A DNA stretch of 64,000 nt from CAZZDK01 sp964652235 (GCA_964652235.1 CAZZDK010000003.1:1-64000); one strand, 5' to 3'; numbered from the stretch's first letter, positions 49,267 through 57,706 are shown. Numbers and translations are program-made. Notes: generated by a model from the sequence alone, not told the origin.

Positions 49267-50844
49267 CTATTCGGGTGAACCTATATGTCGGGGCAATACG
49301 GGGATCAAATCGCGGGCAAAGGCCGACAGAATCTTATCGGCCCCGGCGGCCTGTTCGCCCTCTATGCGCGTTGAAACGCGGATAAGGCTGCCGTCCGTGC
49401 GTCCGTGCAAAAAGGCGTTTCGCAGGAGAAGAGGCTTGCCGAGCCAGTTATTCGCCGCGTTTTCCCCGCCCTGATTGAACCAATAATAGACAAGCATACG
49501 AACGCCTTCCTTGCGCACGATCTCGCGCGTAACCTTTATCTCTTCCGTCGGGGAAAGCTTGACGGCGTACAGATCCGAGGAAACGATTTCCCACCCGCCG
49601 CCGGGAAGACAAATCTCAGGCGAATGGATCGAACGCCCCTGCTCCTGCGAGGCGTAATAGGCGACGAACAGATTGACCGCGCCGGGGATCCCTTCGCGCT
49701 TATAATTCGCCAAAAGATAATCGTCTAAAAGCAACGTTTCGCGCTCTTCGCGCGAAAGCTCGTCGAAAGAACCTTTCCACTCGGCCAGTTGCCTTGGAAA
49801 AAGGGCGAAAGATTCCCGCTGGGGAACGGGTTCAAAGCGCTGGGCCGAGAGCGCATAACATCCGGCGGAAAGCAGCATGACGAGAACAAGCCCTAGGACA
49901 GCTTTCGCGGACAGACGCGGCGCCCGCGCCCAAAGCGGCCTGGAAAGGGCAGGCAAAAGACGCGCAGCGGGTTTTTCGCGCGCCGCTCCGGCGGGCCAGC
50001 GCCGCAACAAGGCGTAAATGCCCGCAAAGCACAAAAGGCAAAGGGCAAAGACGATAAAGCCTTCAATCTCGTGCAAGGGTCCCTCGACGAACACCAGGCC
50101 GAAAGCGTCGGCGATCAGGCCTGTGGCGGCGATCCTGAATCCGTTGCAAAGGATCGCAATAGGCAAGGCGCTCAAGATAAGAACGGCGCGCTTGAAAGAA
50201 GACCGAAAAGCGTGGAAGGCGACAAGATAGCCGAAGCCCAGCAAGGGGAAAACGTAGCGCAATCCGCTACAGGCTTCCGCGACGTACAGTTTGTGGCTGC
50301 CTATGTCGATAACGTTGCCTTCCTGATAAACGGAAACGCCCAATAGCTGAAGCCCCGCCACGCCGAGATCCGACGACAAAAGCTGCATTTGCGCCGTCAG
50401 GGAAGGCGCCACGGTCGGCGGCAGAGGAATGGCGAAAAACAAAAGGCCGAGCGGCGCGGCCAGCCGTTTAAGATTCCGCCCGCCCAGAAAAAAACCGACG
50501 ACCCCGGACAGGGAAAGAAGGATCGAAACGTTTTCTATCCAATGGTTGGCGGCGAATTGGCCGACGAGGCCTAAAAGCGAGCCGAGCAAAACGAGGCCGA
50601 GGGCCGACGCCGAGGGCTGCGGCGTTTCCGACGCGTTTTCCTGCAGAACGCGCGCGCCCCACAGCAACGCGATCAAAACCAGAAGCGGCCCGTGGCTGTA
50701 TTCTTCCGTTTGCCACGCGCTTAGCAAAACGCCGATTGTTCGATGGTGATAAAAGCCAAGCCACCCCAGAATCGCCGCCAAAAAGACGAAAAAGGGAGCG
50801 GTCTCAAAAAGACGGGCCTGTTTCATTGAAAACCGGGAAAACAT
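49267..50844 (-). CDS. xrtD: Exosortase fused to an EpsI domain (XrtD-like)
   Basis: Membrane cysteine peptidase of the PEP-CTERM-type sorting systems. Residues 1-280 form the exosortase domain with about eight helices and the catalytic set Cys192 (VAEACSGLRYVFPLL), Arg237 (NGFRIAATG) and His258 (EGPLHEIEGF). Residues about 315-510 are an EpsI domain (LAEWKGSFDELSREE, HSPEICLPGGGWEI, YYWFNQGGENAANNW). The fusion is typical of exosortase D (VPLPA-CTERM-specific) in Alphaproteobacteria; the subtype is tentative. No protein with the matching C-terminal signal is in this window. Start could also be the ATG at 50826. Confidence 0.88.
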   Translation of the reverse strand: MFSRFSMKQARLFETAPFFVFLAAILGWLGFYHHRTIGVLLSAWQTEEYSHGPLLVLIALLWGARVLQENASETPQPSASALGLVLLGSLLGLVGQFAANHWIENVSILLSLSGVVGFFLGGRNLKRLAAPLGLLFFAIPLPPTVAPSLTAQMQLLSSDLGVAGLQLLGVSVYQEGNVIDIGSHKLYVAEACSGLRYVFPLLGFGYLVAFHAFRSSFKRAVLILSALPIAILCNGFRIAATGLIADAFGLVFVEGPLHEIEGFIVFALCLLCFAGIYALLRRWPAGAAREKPAARLLPALSRPLWARAPRLSAKAVLGLVLVMLLSAGCYALSAQRFEPVPQRESFALFPRQLAEWKGSFDELSREERETLLLDDYLLANYKREGIPGAVNLFVAYYASQEQGRSIHSPEICLPGGGWEIVSSDLYAVKLSPTEEIKVTREIVRKEGVRMLVYYWFNQGGENAANNWLGKPLLLRNAFLHGRTDGSLIRVSTRIEGEQAAGADKILSAFARDLIPVLPRHIGSPE

Positions 50845-50979
50845 CCAAACGCCGTTCGATCATTATTTCTGTCCGGCCCCCCTTATAAAGCAAATCCGGC
50901 TGAAAACATTTATTTTCTGCTCCTTTTTAACGATTGAAGCTTCGGAAAACGGCTTAAAGGTTAAAATTCCGCCGGTTTC

Positions 50980-51249
50980 TCAAGCCCATTTCCCAAGCAC
51001 AAGCAGGCCCGTCTCCACCGGGCAGGACGAAACGCCTTCCGGCAAAGCGGGGGCGAATGCTGTTCGCAGACAAGCGTAGAAAAAAGCCGGATCGCCGCAA
51101 GCCGATTGTTCTGGCACAGTACTTCCGTCCTCGAGCGTTTGCGCAGGCACGGCTTCACGGCCCTTTAGGGGACCGATCACATTGGCGCAGGACGCGCAAA
51201 CGCTTTCCAGCGCCGCCGACGAAGCGGCCATGACGTAAAGGTCGATCAT
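50980..51249 (-). CDS. Small hypothetical protein of a phage-tail-like cassette, 89 residues
   Basis: Unrecognised soluble protein, rich in Ala, with six cysteines spread through the sequence (ESVCASCAN, QSACGDPAFFYACLR, SSCPVETG). It begins one base after the stop of the 304-residue tail-like protein, so the two are co-translated. Small Cys-containing genes of unknown function often follow tail genes in alphaproteobacterial prophages; that context is the only clue. No signal peptide or membrane segment. Confidence 0.55.
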   Translation of the reverse strand: MIDLYVMAASSAALESVCASCANVIGPLKGREAVPAQTLEDGSTVPEQSACGDPAFFYACLRTAFAPALPEGVSSCPVETGLLVLGKWA

Positions 51250-51250
51250 C

Positions 51251-52165
51251 TTATCCCCCCATGCCCTGAATGCTCTTGAGGTGCGGACGGTTGAGGTTCG
51301 TCGGCACCGTGTATGCGCCCGCGCTGACGGCTACGTCCTGGGTCGAGGAATCGTCGAAGACGTAACGAAGCGTCGAAATGCCGGACGGGACGTTAAAGGA
51401 AAGTTGGTCTGCCGCGCGCGTCGCCACGCTGCCGGTCGTGAGAATGACGCTAGAGGCCGCCGTCCCCATTTCCAACTGGGGACAGGCGAGCCTGAGCGTG
51501 ACGTCCACGGCCTCGCCGATTGTCGTATTGACGCGGATGTATAAGGCCGCCGGATAGCTGGTGGTCCAGTTTCGGGTCACCGTCTTTCGGACAAGCCCGG
51601 AAGCGGCAAGGTCCAGATCGGTTTCGGCGAAAGAATAACTGCCGCCATATTCCCTGATTCCGATTCTTGCCGCAGTCACGCCTGAAGTCGAGCCGCCGCT
51701 CACTCTGGCAAAAACGCTTGAGGCCCACGTTTGCCCCGAAGAAGCCGTCGCCGTGGAGGCGCAATTGAGCCGATAAAGCGATCCCGTCGCCGTCCCTACA
51801 AGACGCATATCGATATAGGGCCTGCCGTTTTCGGTGCCGACGGCGGTTATCGTTCTTGTCAAGCCGTTCAGGTTTTCCGCGCTCCATCCGGTCGGAAGCG
51901 CGGTCCCGACCGCTGCTCCGGAAAAACCGCTGTTGGAAACGTTGTTCGTCCGTTGCGGTTCGTAAAGCAGGCCGAGAAGCGCGCCGGAATCGTAATCGTA
52001 GCGGCGCGTGTCGGCGTTTTCGGTCACCAAAAGGCCTTGCTGGGAAACGCGCGTGCCGACGCTCGCGCGCGCAAAAGCGACGGGCGCCGGATTAAAACCG
52101 GTTATCAGCTCTTGCTGCGAGGCGCCCGCGCGCTTGCGGAAAAGGAGAAGAAAGGGATAATTCAT
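51251..52165 (-). CDS. Phage-tail-associated-like protein, 304 residues
   Basis: The Ser/Thr/Gly-rich, beta-rich protein has no signal peptide. A FNPAPVAFARASVGTRVSQQG region and the block LACPQLEMGTAASSVILTTG, then RAADQLSF, resemble the carbohydrate-binding or head-spike modules of phage tail proteins. The end, NLNRPHLKSIQGMGG, is also like the ends of phage tail-tip proteins. Exact family is uncertain. It sits between two small genes with 1-2 base gaps. No capsid, portal, terminase or integrase gene is nearby, so this is either a remnant or a domesticated adhesin. Confidence 0.65.
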   Translation of the reverse strand: MNYPFLLLFRKRAGASQQELITGFNPAPVAFARASVGTRVSQQGLLVTENADTRRYDYDSGALLGLLYEPQRTNNVSNSGFSGAAVGTALPTGWSAENLNGLTRTITAVGTENGRPYIDMRLVGTATGSLYRLNCASTATASSGQTWASSVFARVSGGSTSGVTAARIGIREYGGSYSFAETDLDLAASGLVRKTVTRNWTTSYPAALYIRVNTTIGEAVDVTLRLACPQLEMGTAASSVILTTGSVATRAADQLSFNVPSGISTLRYVFDDSSTQDVAVSAGAYTVPTNLNRPHLKSIQGMGG

Positions 52166-52167
52166 CC

Positions 52168-52542
52168 TTAAAGGCTCCTAAGCGCGAGGCCGACGGCGCG
52201 AGCGGCCGCCTGCGCGACGGGCGCGGCAGAGGTTCCGGAACGAATTTTGATATAGGGCCAGGCGGCGAATTGATCGTAATCCACGTTCACGGCATCGCCT
52301 GCGGCGGCGACGGTCGCCGTGACTTCGTTTCCGCTCGCGTCGCGCAGGTTATGGTAATCGTCCGCCGCGCCCGTGGCCGAGACTTGAAACGTGATGTTCG
52401 CCGCCGTCCAGGCCGAGGGAATAAGCAGCGAGAACAAACGCAAGCCCCCTGTCGCTATCGCGCCGGACAGAGAAGCGCTGGCCTCAATAACCGCCGTTTC
52501 CGTATCAAGCGGACTTGCGTACTGATTTTTGGTCGTGCTCAT
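52168..52542 (-). CDS. Phage-structural-like protein, 124 residues
   Basis: Ala/Thr/Ser-rich beta-type protein: LDTETAVIEASASLSG, LLIPSAWTAANITFQVSA, DDYHNLRDASGNEV and PYIKIRSGTSAAPVAQ. This composition and the short repeat-like strands resemble small phage virion or tail proteins that precede the tail-fibre gene. The ATG at 52542 has AAAGGA 8 bases upstream. The longer upstream frame runs through two terminators and is rejected. It is the first gene of the cassette; only about 23 bases separate it from the nearest terminator (52566), so its transcription must come from further upstream. Confidence 0.6.
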   Translation of the reverse strand: MSTTKNQYASPLDTETAVIEASASLSGAIATGGLRLFSLLIPSAWTAANITFQVSATGAADDYHNLRDASGNEVTATVAAAGDAVNVDYDQFAAWPYIKIRSGTSAAPVAQAAARAVGLALRSL

Positions 52543-52565
52543 GCTTTTTCCTTTCTGAAGAAAAC

Positions 52566-52588
52566 AAAAAAAGCGGCCCGAAGGCCGC
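52566..52588 (-). terminator. Intrinsic terminator B just upstream of the phage-like cassette
   Basis: On the minus strand a 6-bp stem GCGGCC/GGCCGC (52588-52583 with 52578-52573) closes a TTCG tetraloop and is followed by seven T residues (52572-52566). It lies only 23 bases from the next start codon. Confidence 0.85.
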
Positions 52589-52620
52589 GAGTTGTTTTGG
52601 AAGTTTGCTGAAACAGGCAT

Positions 52621-52649
52621 AAAAAAACCGGCCTTCTTTCGAAGGTCGG
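52621..52649 (-). terminator. Intrinsic terminator A, second of a tandem pair
   Basis: On the minus strand a 9-bp stem with one mismatch (52649-52641 with 52636-52628) closes a GAAA tetraloop and is followed by seven T residues (52627-52621). It may end the phaR transcript or a short leader RNA started near 52700. Confidence 0.85.
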
Positions 52650-52706
52650 TCGGACTCTCCGTCGTTTCTGCGCCCAAACCTCCGGACGCAGCTCCGCACG
52701 GGATTG

Positions 52707-52735
52707 TCAATAACACATCTTTGCCTTCCGGTCAA
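52707..52735 (-). promoter_or_regulatory. Possible promoter for a terminated leader RNA before the phage-like cassette
   Basis: On the minus strand TTGACC (52735-52730) and TATTGA (52712-52707) are 17 bases apart, giving a start near 52700. The transcript would meet terminators A and B before the gene at 52542. Confidence 0.35.
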
Positions 52736-52839
52736 GGCAAATATGCATATTTTAGGTATTTATTGCTAAGCCGACCGTCGCGCCAACTTTTCTGCCTTAT
52801 TTCGTACCGCAGGAAAGGTCCATTTCTTGCCGAGCGTTC

Positions 52840-53598
52840 TTAAGCTCTGCTTTTGGCCAGATCGGCCAGCTGCCGCTGCAGATTGGCGATCTTCTGCTGC
52901 ATATCGTCCGAAGCCGACGGGCTGGCGGCCGTTTGGGCCTGCACGCTCGGCATCGGCGTTGGGGCGGGCGTTGCCGTGGTCGTATTGGCCGTCGTTTCTG
53001 TCGTTCGGGGCTTCAGGTTCGTGACTGAGGCCGTTGGCTGCTTATTCGCGGTCTGACCCGCATCGGTCGTCGAGGGAGCCGAGGGCGTCGCCGTCTGTTG
53101 GCTTGAAGAAGCGGAAGCGAAGCCTTCGGCATTGAACGGCGTAAAGAGCCGCATCGTCCGCTCGAACATGGCCAGGTTCTGCTTGCCCATTTCCTCCAGC
53201 GTGGTGCCGAAGGGGAACAGGTTGCCCAACGTCGTCTGGAAGTAAGAGCGGATCTGCTCCTGGTTCCCGGTGAGCGTCTGCATACTCTGCTCCAGATACT
53301 TGGGGACCATCCACTGCAGGCTGTCGCCGTAGAAGCTGATGAGCTGGCGCAGAAAGCCGATGGGCAGAAGATTCTGCTGCCCGGACTTGCTTTCCTCTTC
53401 GACGATGATCTGCGTGAGAACCGAGCGGGTAATGTCCTCGCTGGTCTTGGCGTCGTAAACGTTGAACTCGGTCCCTTCCTTGACCATCTGGGAGAGGTCC
53501 TCAAGCGTGACGTACGAGCTGGTCGCCGTGTTGTAAAGGCGGCGATTCGCGTACTTCTTGATGGTGATCGAGGGTTGTTTGGACGTTGTGTCGTTCAT
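52840..53598 (-). CDS. phaR: PHA synthesis repressor PhaR
   Basis: DNA- and PHA-binding repressor of phasin and PHA genes. The 252 residues begin with the PHA-accumulation regulator DNA-binding domain (ITIKKYANRRLYNTATSSYVT, shortened, and LEDLSQMVKEGTEF) and the PHB-binding domain (LLPIGFLRQLISFYGDSLQ, MVPKYLEQSM). The C-terminus is long and low-complexity in Thr/Ala/Pro, ending in a short coiled coil (DDMQQKIANLQRQLADLAK). The ATG at 53598 has AGGA upstream and gives the standard N-terminus. It is divergent from the phaE-like gene with 233 bases between. Confidence 0.93.
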   Translation of the reverse strand: MNDTTSKQPSITIKKYANRRLYNTATSSYVTLEDLSQMVKEGTEFNVYDAKTSEDITRSVLTQIIVEEESKSGQQNLLPIGFLRQLISFYGDSLQWMVPKYLEQSMQTLTGNQEQIRSYFQTTLGNLFPFGTTLEEMGKQNLAMFERTMRLFTPFNAEGFASASSSQQTATPSAPSTTDAGQTANKQPTASVTNLKPRTTETTANTTTATPAPTPMPSVQAQTAASPSASDDMQQKIANLQRQLADLAKSRA

Positions 53599-53831
53599 GT
53601 TCTGATTCCTGAGAGATTGGTTCGACCGGCGCATCTATCGCCCCGCAAAAGGTAGGTGGGGCCATTGTCCCCATTTGGAAGAAAAACTCAAGCGTTCTTT
53701 TTCCCTTCGGAAGATTTTTGTTGCCGCTGAAGTCAAGAGCATGATTTACTTGGCGGCGAAACTTTCCCGGCGCGAAGGTCCCTTGCGACGACGGCGCCTT
53801 TTCCGAGAGGGACAAACACGGACCCCCGCCC
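53599..53831. promoter_or_regulatory. Divergent control region between phaR and the phaE-like gene
   Basis: This 233-base gap must hold both promoters. An inverted repeat TGGGG (53657-53661)/CCCCA (53669-53673) lies near the phaR start and could be an operator for autoregulation, which is known for PhaR. No confident -35/-10 pair was found. Confidence 0.35.
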
Positions 53832-54410
53832 ATGACAAACGACGACCCGCAAAAAGCCGAACAGGACAAACCGGATTGGGCGCGACTGGCCGCCCAGGCC
53901 CTTGATCTGTGGCAAAGCCATCTGACTTCGCTGGCGAACGATCCGAAGGCGAAGGAAGAAATGGCCCGGCTCATCGCCCCCATGACCCGGATGTTCGTCG
54001 AATGGACGGACATGGTTCAACAGGGAATGCAAGGAATGGCGCCTTATGCCTCAGAGACAAAATCCCATGACGAACCCGCCTCCCCCGGACCTTCCGCCTC
54101 CGAACGGGCCGAGACTGCCCAACCCGCTGGCGACGTTGGCGGCGAGCCTGCAGCAAACGCAGTCCCCGTTCAACCCGACCCTGTCGCAACCCCTGTCCCC
54201 GAACCTTTGGCCGAGTCCGCCGTTCCGGGGCCGCGTGGGGACGGGGCTGCTTCCGATCGCGCTAGGGACCTGGCTGAGCTTGCCGACCGTCTGGCCTATC
54301 TTGAGCGAGAGCTGGACGGGATCCGCGCCCGCAGACGATCCGCCGAAGACGGCGCTGAAGCTGACCGCCTCGATGATCGAGACGTTCAGCGCGTGGTTGG
54401 CGCCGGTTAA
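53832..54410 (+). CDS. phaE: PhaE-like PHA synthase subunit
   Basis: The 192 residues resemble the PhaE subunit of class III PHA synthases. An amphipathic N-terminal helix region (DWARLAAQALDLWQSHLTS, EEMARLIAPMTRMFVEWTD) is followed by a disordered Ala/Pro/Glu middle and the C-terminal coiled coil DLAELADRLAYLERELDGI that is characteristic of PhaE. It is short compared with typical PhaE (about 350 residues), so a phasin-like role is also possible. Its 3' part overlaps the phaC-like gene in another frame by at least 176 bases. Start ATG at 53832. Confidence 0.65.
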   Translation: MTNDDPQKAEQDKPDWARLAAQALDLWQSHLTSLANDPKAKEEMARLIAPMTRMFVEWTDMVQQGMQGMAPYASETKSHDEPASPGPSASERAETAQPAGDVGGEPAANAVPVQPDPVATPVPEPLAESAVPGPRGDGAASDRARDLAELADRLAYLERELDGIRARRRSAEDGAEADRLDDRDVQRVVGAG

Positions 54411-55518
54411 GGCCCAGCTTCCCGCCTCTTTCTCTCCCCTGGATTCCGCCGCCTTTCGGCAGGCTCTCGTTAAAGAGGCCCTCGATCGGCTGGAGGCCTT
54501 TATGGCGGGCGTACGGGCCTATCAGACCCATAAGGCGTCAAGGCAAGAGAATCCTTCCGTCCGGGTCCTGTGGGAAAAAGGAACGACCCGGCTTTTGGAC
54601 TACGCGCCGGAATCGAAAAATCCCGCTTTGCTCGTCGTTCCCTCTCTCGTCAACCGGTTCGAGATTCTCGACATCGATCCCGACCGTTCGTTCCTGCGTT
54701 TTTTGGCAACGCAAGGGTTTCGCCCCTTGGTTGTGGATTGGCAGGCGCCGGGCGAGGAAGAAAAAAGCTTTTCCCTTTCCGATTACATGACCCGCCGTCT
54801 CGTCCCGATCCTCGATCTCGTCCATGCCCAGGGCGGGGCTTGCCATATCCTCGGCTATTGCATGGGCGGCGTGATGGCGCTGGCGCTGGCTCTCATGCGC
54901 CAAAGCCAGGCCCGGACGCTGACTTTGATGGCGACGCCTTGGGATTTCGCCGCGGCGGGCGTGGGCGGCGTGCCCTCGGCGCAGACGCCGCTCGGCGCGT
55001 TTTTTGTCAATCAAGCGGAAGCTTGGGGGCCTTATTTGGAGAAAATCGGCTATCTTCCGGCGGATTTTCTTCAAACGGTTTTCACGCATTTCCAGCCGCT
55101 TCAGGTCTTGGAGAAATTCCTGAGCTTTTCCTCGCGAGCGAGCGAAGACGAAAAAGGCCGCCGCTTCGTTTTGACGGAAGACTGGCTCAACAACGGCGTG
55201 CCGCTTTCCCTGCCCGTCGCCAGGGAGTGTCTGCGCGATTGGTTCAAAAACAACCTCACGGCCAAGCTGGCCTGGCGCGTGGCGGGAACGCTTGTCGATC
55301 CGCGTCTTTTGAACGTGCCGACGTTCCTGCTTTTGGCCGGCAAGGATCGTATCGTCCCGGCGGCCTCGGCTTTACCTCTGGCAAGCCTGATTCGCGGCGC
55401 GACGCTGCACGAGCCAATGACGGGCCATATCGGCCTGATGACCGGCGATGCTGCGCCGCAAGAGGCTTGGATTCCCCTGGCCAATTGGCTGAAAGCGCAG
55501 GAAGCCGCGCGGCGTTAA
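54235..55518 (+). CDS. PhaC-like PHA synthase / alpha-beta hydrolase (class III type)
   Basis: Contains the cysteine lipase box GYCMGGVMA (Cys209), Asp in LAGKDRIVPAASA and His in MTGHIGLMTG, plus WEKGTTRLLDYAPE and LLVVPSLVNRFEILD. These are typical of class III PhaC-like proteins in Rhodospirillales. The segment GTGLLPIALGTWLSLP (from residue 2) resembles the N-terminus of these proteins, so the GTG at 54235 is my choice (427 residues). In-frame ATGs at 54046, 54067 and 54373 are alternatives; the first two would add a Pro-rich stretch. It overlaps the PhaE-like gene out of frame. A terminator follows at 55558. Confidence 0.82.
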   Translation: MGTGLLPIALGTWLSLPTVWPILSESWTGSAPADDPPKTALKLTASMIETFSAWLAPVKAQLPASFSPLDSAAFRQALVKEALDRLEAFMAGVRAYQTHKASRQENPSVRVLWEKGTTRLLDYAPESKNPALLVVPSLVNRFEILDIDPDRSFLRFLATQGFRPLVVDWQAPGEEEKSFSLSDYMTRRLVPILDLVHAQGGACHILGYCMGGVMALALALMRQSQARTLTLMATPWDFAAAGVGGVPSAQTPLGAFFVNQAEAWGPYLEKIGYLPADFLQTVFTHFQPLQVLEKFLSFSSRASEDEKGRRFVLTEDWLNNGVPLSLPVARECLRDWFKNNLTAKLAWRVAGTLVDPRLLNVPTFLLLAGKDRIVPAASALPLASLIRGATLHEPMTGHIGLMTGDAAPQEAWIPLANWLKAQEAARR

Positions 55519-55557
55519 GACTTGAAAAGAAAGACTTTATTAACCAAACTATAGTTG

Positions 55558-55586
55558 AAACCGGAAAGAAAAAGTCCGGTTTCTTA
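55558..55586 (+). terminator. Probable intrinsic terminator after the phaC-like gene
   Basis: AAACCGGA (55558-55565) pairs with TCCGGTTT (55575-55582) around a nine-base A-rich loop, followed by CTTA. The T tract is short, so efficiency may be moderate. Confidence 0.6.
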
Positions 55587-55722
55587 TGTATGGGCCGTGT
55601 GCAATGCAAAAGAACGAAATAAAAGCATGGTGCGGCGCGAGATAAGCCTCTATCTTTTTTCGGTTTATTTATAGAGACTTGCCCCTTGTTTTTCGTCCCA
55701 GACTGGCAAGGGAGCTTTTTCT

Positions 55723-57635
55723 ATGATTACCGTGGACGTCAAAGAATCCGTCGCTGCCAACAGCTGGATCACCGGGCCGCAATATGAAGATATGTATGAT
55801 CGCTCTATCAACGATCCCGACGGTTTCTGGGGCGAAATGGCCAAGCGGCTCGATTGGATCAAGCCCTTTACCAAGGTGAAAAACACCGATTTCAACGGCG
55901 ACGTTTCGATCAAATGGTTCGAGGACGGCACGCTCAACGTCTGCGCCAATTGCGTTGACCGTCATCTGTCCATGCGGGCCACGCAAACCGCCATCGTTTG
56001 GGAAGGCGACAGCCCGTCGGAACAAAAACACATCAGCTATGCCGAGCTGTACAGCGAGGTCTGCCGCTTCGGCAACGTTTTGCGCAAGCACGGCGTGAAA
56101 AAAGGCGACCGCGTCACGATCTATCTGCCCATGATCCCCGAAGCGGCCTATGCCATGCTGGCCTGCGCGCGGATCGGCGCGGTTCATTCGGTCGTTTTCG
56201 CGGGCTTCTCGCCCGACAGCTTGCGCGACCGCATTCTGGATTGCGACGCCAAGCTCGTCATCACGTCCGACGAGGGCGTGCGCGGCGGACGCAAGATTCC
56301 TCTCAAAAAGAACGTGGACGAGGCGCTTCAATCCTGCCCGAACGTTTCAAGGGTCATCGTCGTACGGCGGACGGGCGGCGGCATCGCCTGGAACGAGGAG
56401 CGCGACGTTTGGTACCACCGCGAATGCATGGCCGTGGATTCCAACTGCCCCTATGAGGAGATGGGCGCGGAAGATCCCTTGTTTATCCTTTACACCTCCG
56501 GCTCCACCGGCAAGCCCAAGGGCGTTCTTCACACCACCGGCGGCTATCTCCTCCACAGCGCCCTTTCGCACCAATACGTCTTCGATTATCACGACGGCGA
56601 GGTTTTCTGGTGCACGGCGGACGTGGGTTGGATCACAGGGCACAGCTATGTCGTGTACGGTCCTCTGGCGAACGGCGCGACGACCCTGATGTTCGACGGC
56701 GTGCCGCATTACCCGGACCCCAGCCGCTTTTGGCAGGTTGTGGACAAGCACAAGGTCAACATCTTCTACACCGCGCCGACGGCCATCCGCGCCCTTATGC
56801 GCGACGGCGATTCTTTCGTCACCTGCACGAGCCGCAAGAGCCTGCGCCTGATCGCGACGGTCGGCGAGCCGATCAATCCCGAAGCCTGGCTTTGGTATTA
56901 CCGCGTGGTGGGCGAGGAACGCTGCCCCGTCATCGACACATGGTGGCAGACCGAAACCGGCGGCCACATGATCACNNNNNNNNNNNNNNNNNNNNNNNNN
57001 NNNNNNNNNCTTTCTTCGGCGTCAAGCCCGTCATCGTCAACAGCGAAGGCAAAATCTGCCAAGGCGCCTGCGAGGGCAATCTCTGCATCGCCGACAGCTG
57101 GCCCGGACAAGCGCGCACATTGTGGGGCGATCATGAGCGCTTCAAGCAGGCCTATTTCAGCTGCTATAAGGGCCTTTATTTCACGGGCGACGGCGTGCGG
57201 CGCGATCAGGACGGTTATTACTGGATCACGGGCCGCGTGGATGATGTGATCAACGTGGCGGGGCATAGGCTCGGCACGGCGGAAATCGAAAGCGCGCTCG
57301 TGGCGCTGGCCGCCGTGGCCGAAGCCGCGGTGGTCGGCTTCCCGCACGACATCAAGGGTCAGGGCATCTACGCCTATGTCACTCTTACGGCGGAGGCGGA
57401 GGCCAGCGAAGAGCTTCGCAAGGCCATGATCCAATGGGTCCGCAAGGAGATCAGCGCGATTGCGACGCCAGATGTGATCCATTTCGCGCCCAATCTGCCC
57501 AAGACCCGCTCGGGCAAGATCATGCGTCGTATCCTGCGCAAGATCGCCGCGAACGACATGGACAATCTGGGCGACACCTCCACGCTCGCCGATCCGAGCG
57601 TGGTGGACGAGCTGATCCGCAACAAGGCGGTGTAA
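55723..57635 (+). CDS. acs: Acetyl-CoA synthetase (interrupted by an assembly gap)
   Basis: AMP-forming ligase making acetyl-CoA from acetate. Adenylation motifs are YTSGSTGKPKGVLHT, WCTADVGWITGHSYVVYGPL and WWQTETGGHMI before the gap. After it come YFTGDGVRRDQDGYYWITGRVDD and the C-terminal PKTRSGKIMRRILRK with the lysine known to be acetylated in Acs. The run of 34 N (56976-57009) changes the apparent frame; about 47 bases are missing there by comparison with the family, which restores one frame, so the gene is probably intact. GGGAG precedes the ATG at 55723. It could supply acetyl-CoA for PHA synthesis. Confidence 0.95.
56976..57009. other. Assembly gap (34 N) inside acs
   Basis: A run of 34 N. 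The protein block between ETGGHMI and FFGVKPV is normally about 17 residues (PLPGAT- and GSAT-containing), so the true gap should be near 47 bases. The length of N is an estimate by the assembler. Confidence 0.98.
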
Positions 57636-57706
57636 AAAAGACTATTCAGCCTTCGGGTTCCGGCTTTAGGATGGGGCCGTCCTGACTCTGGCCTGCTGAA
57701 CGCCGA

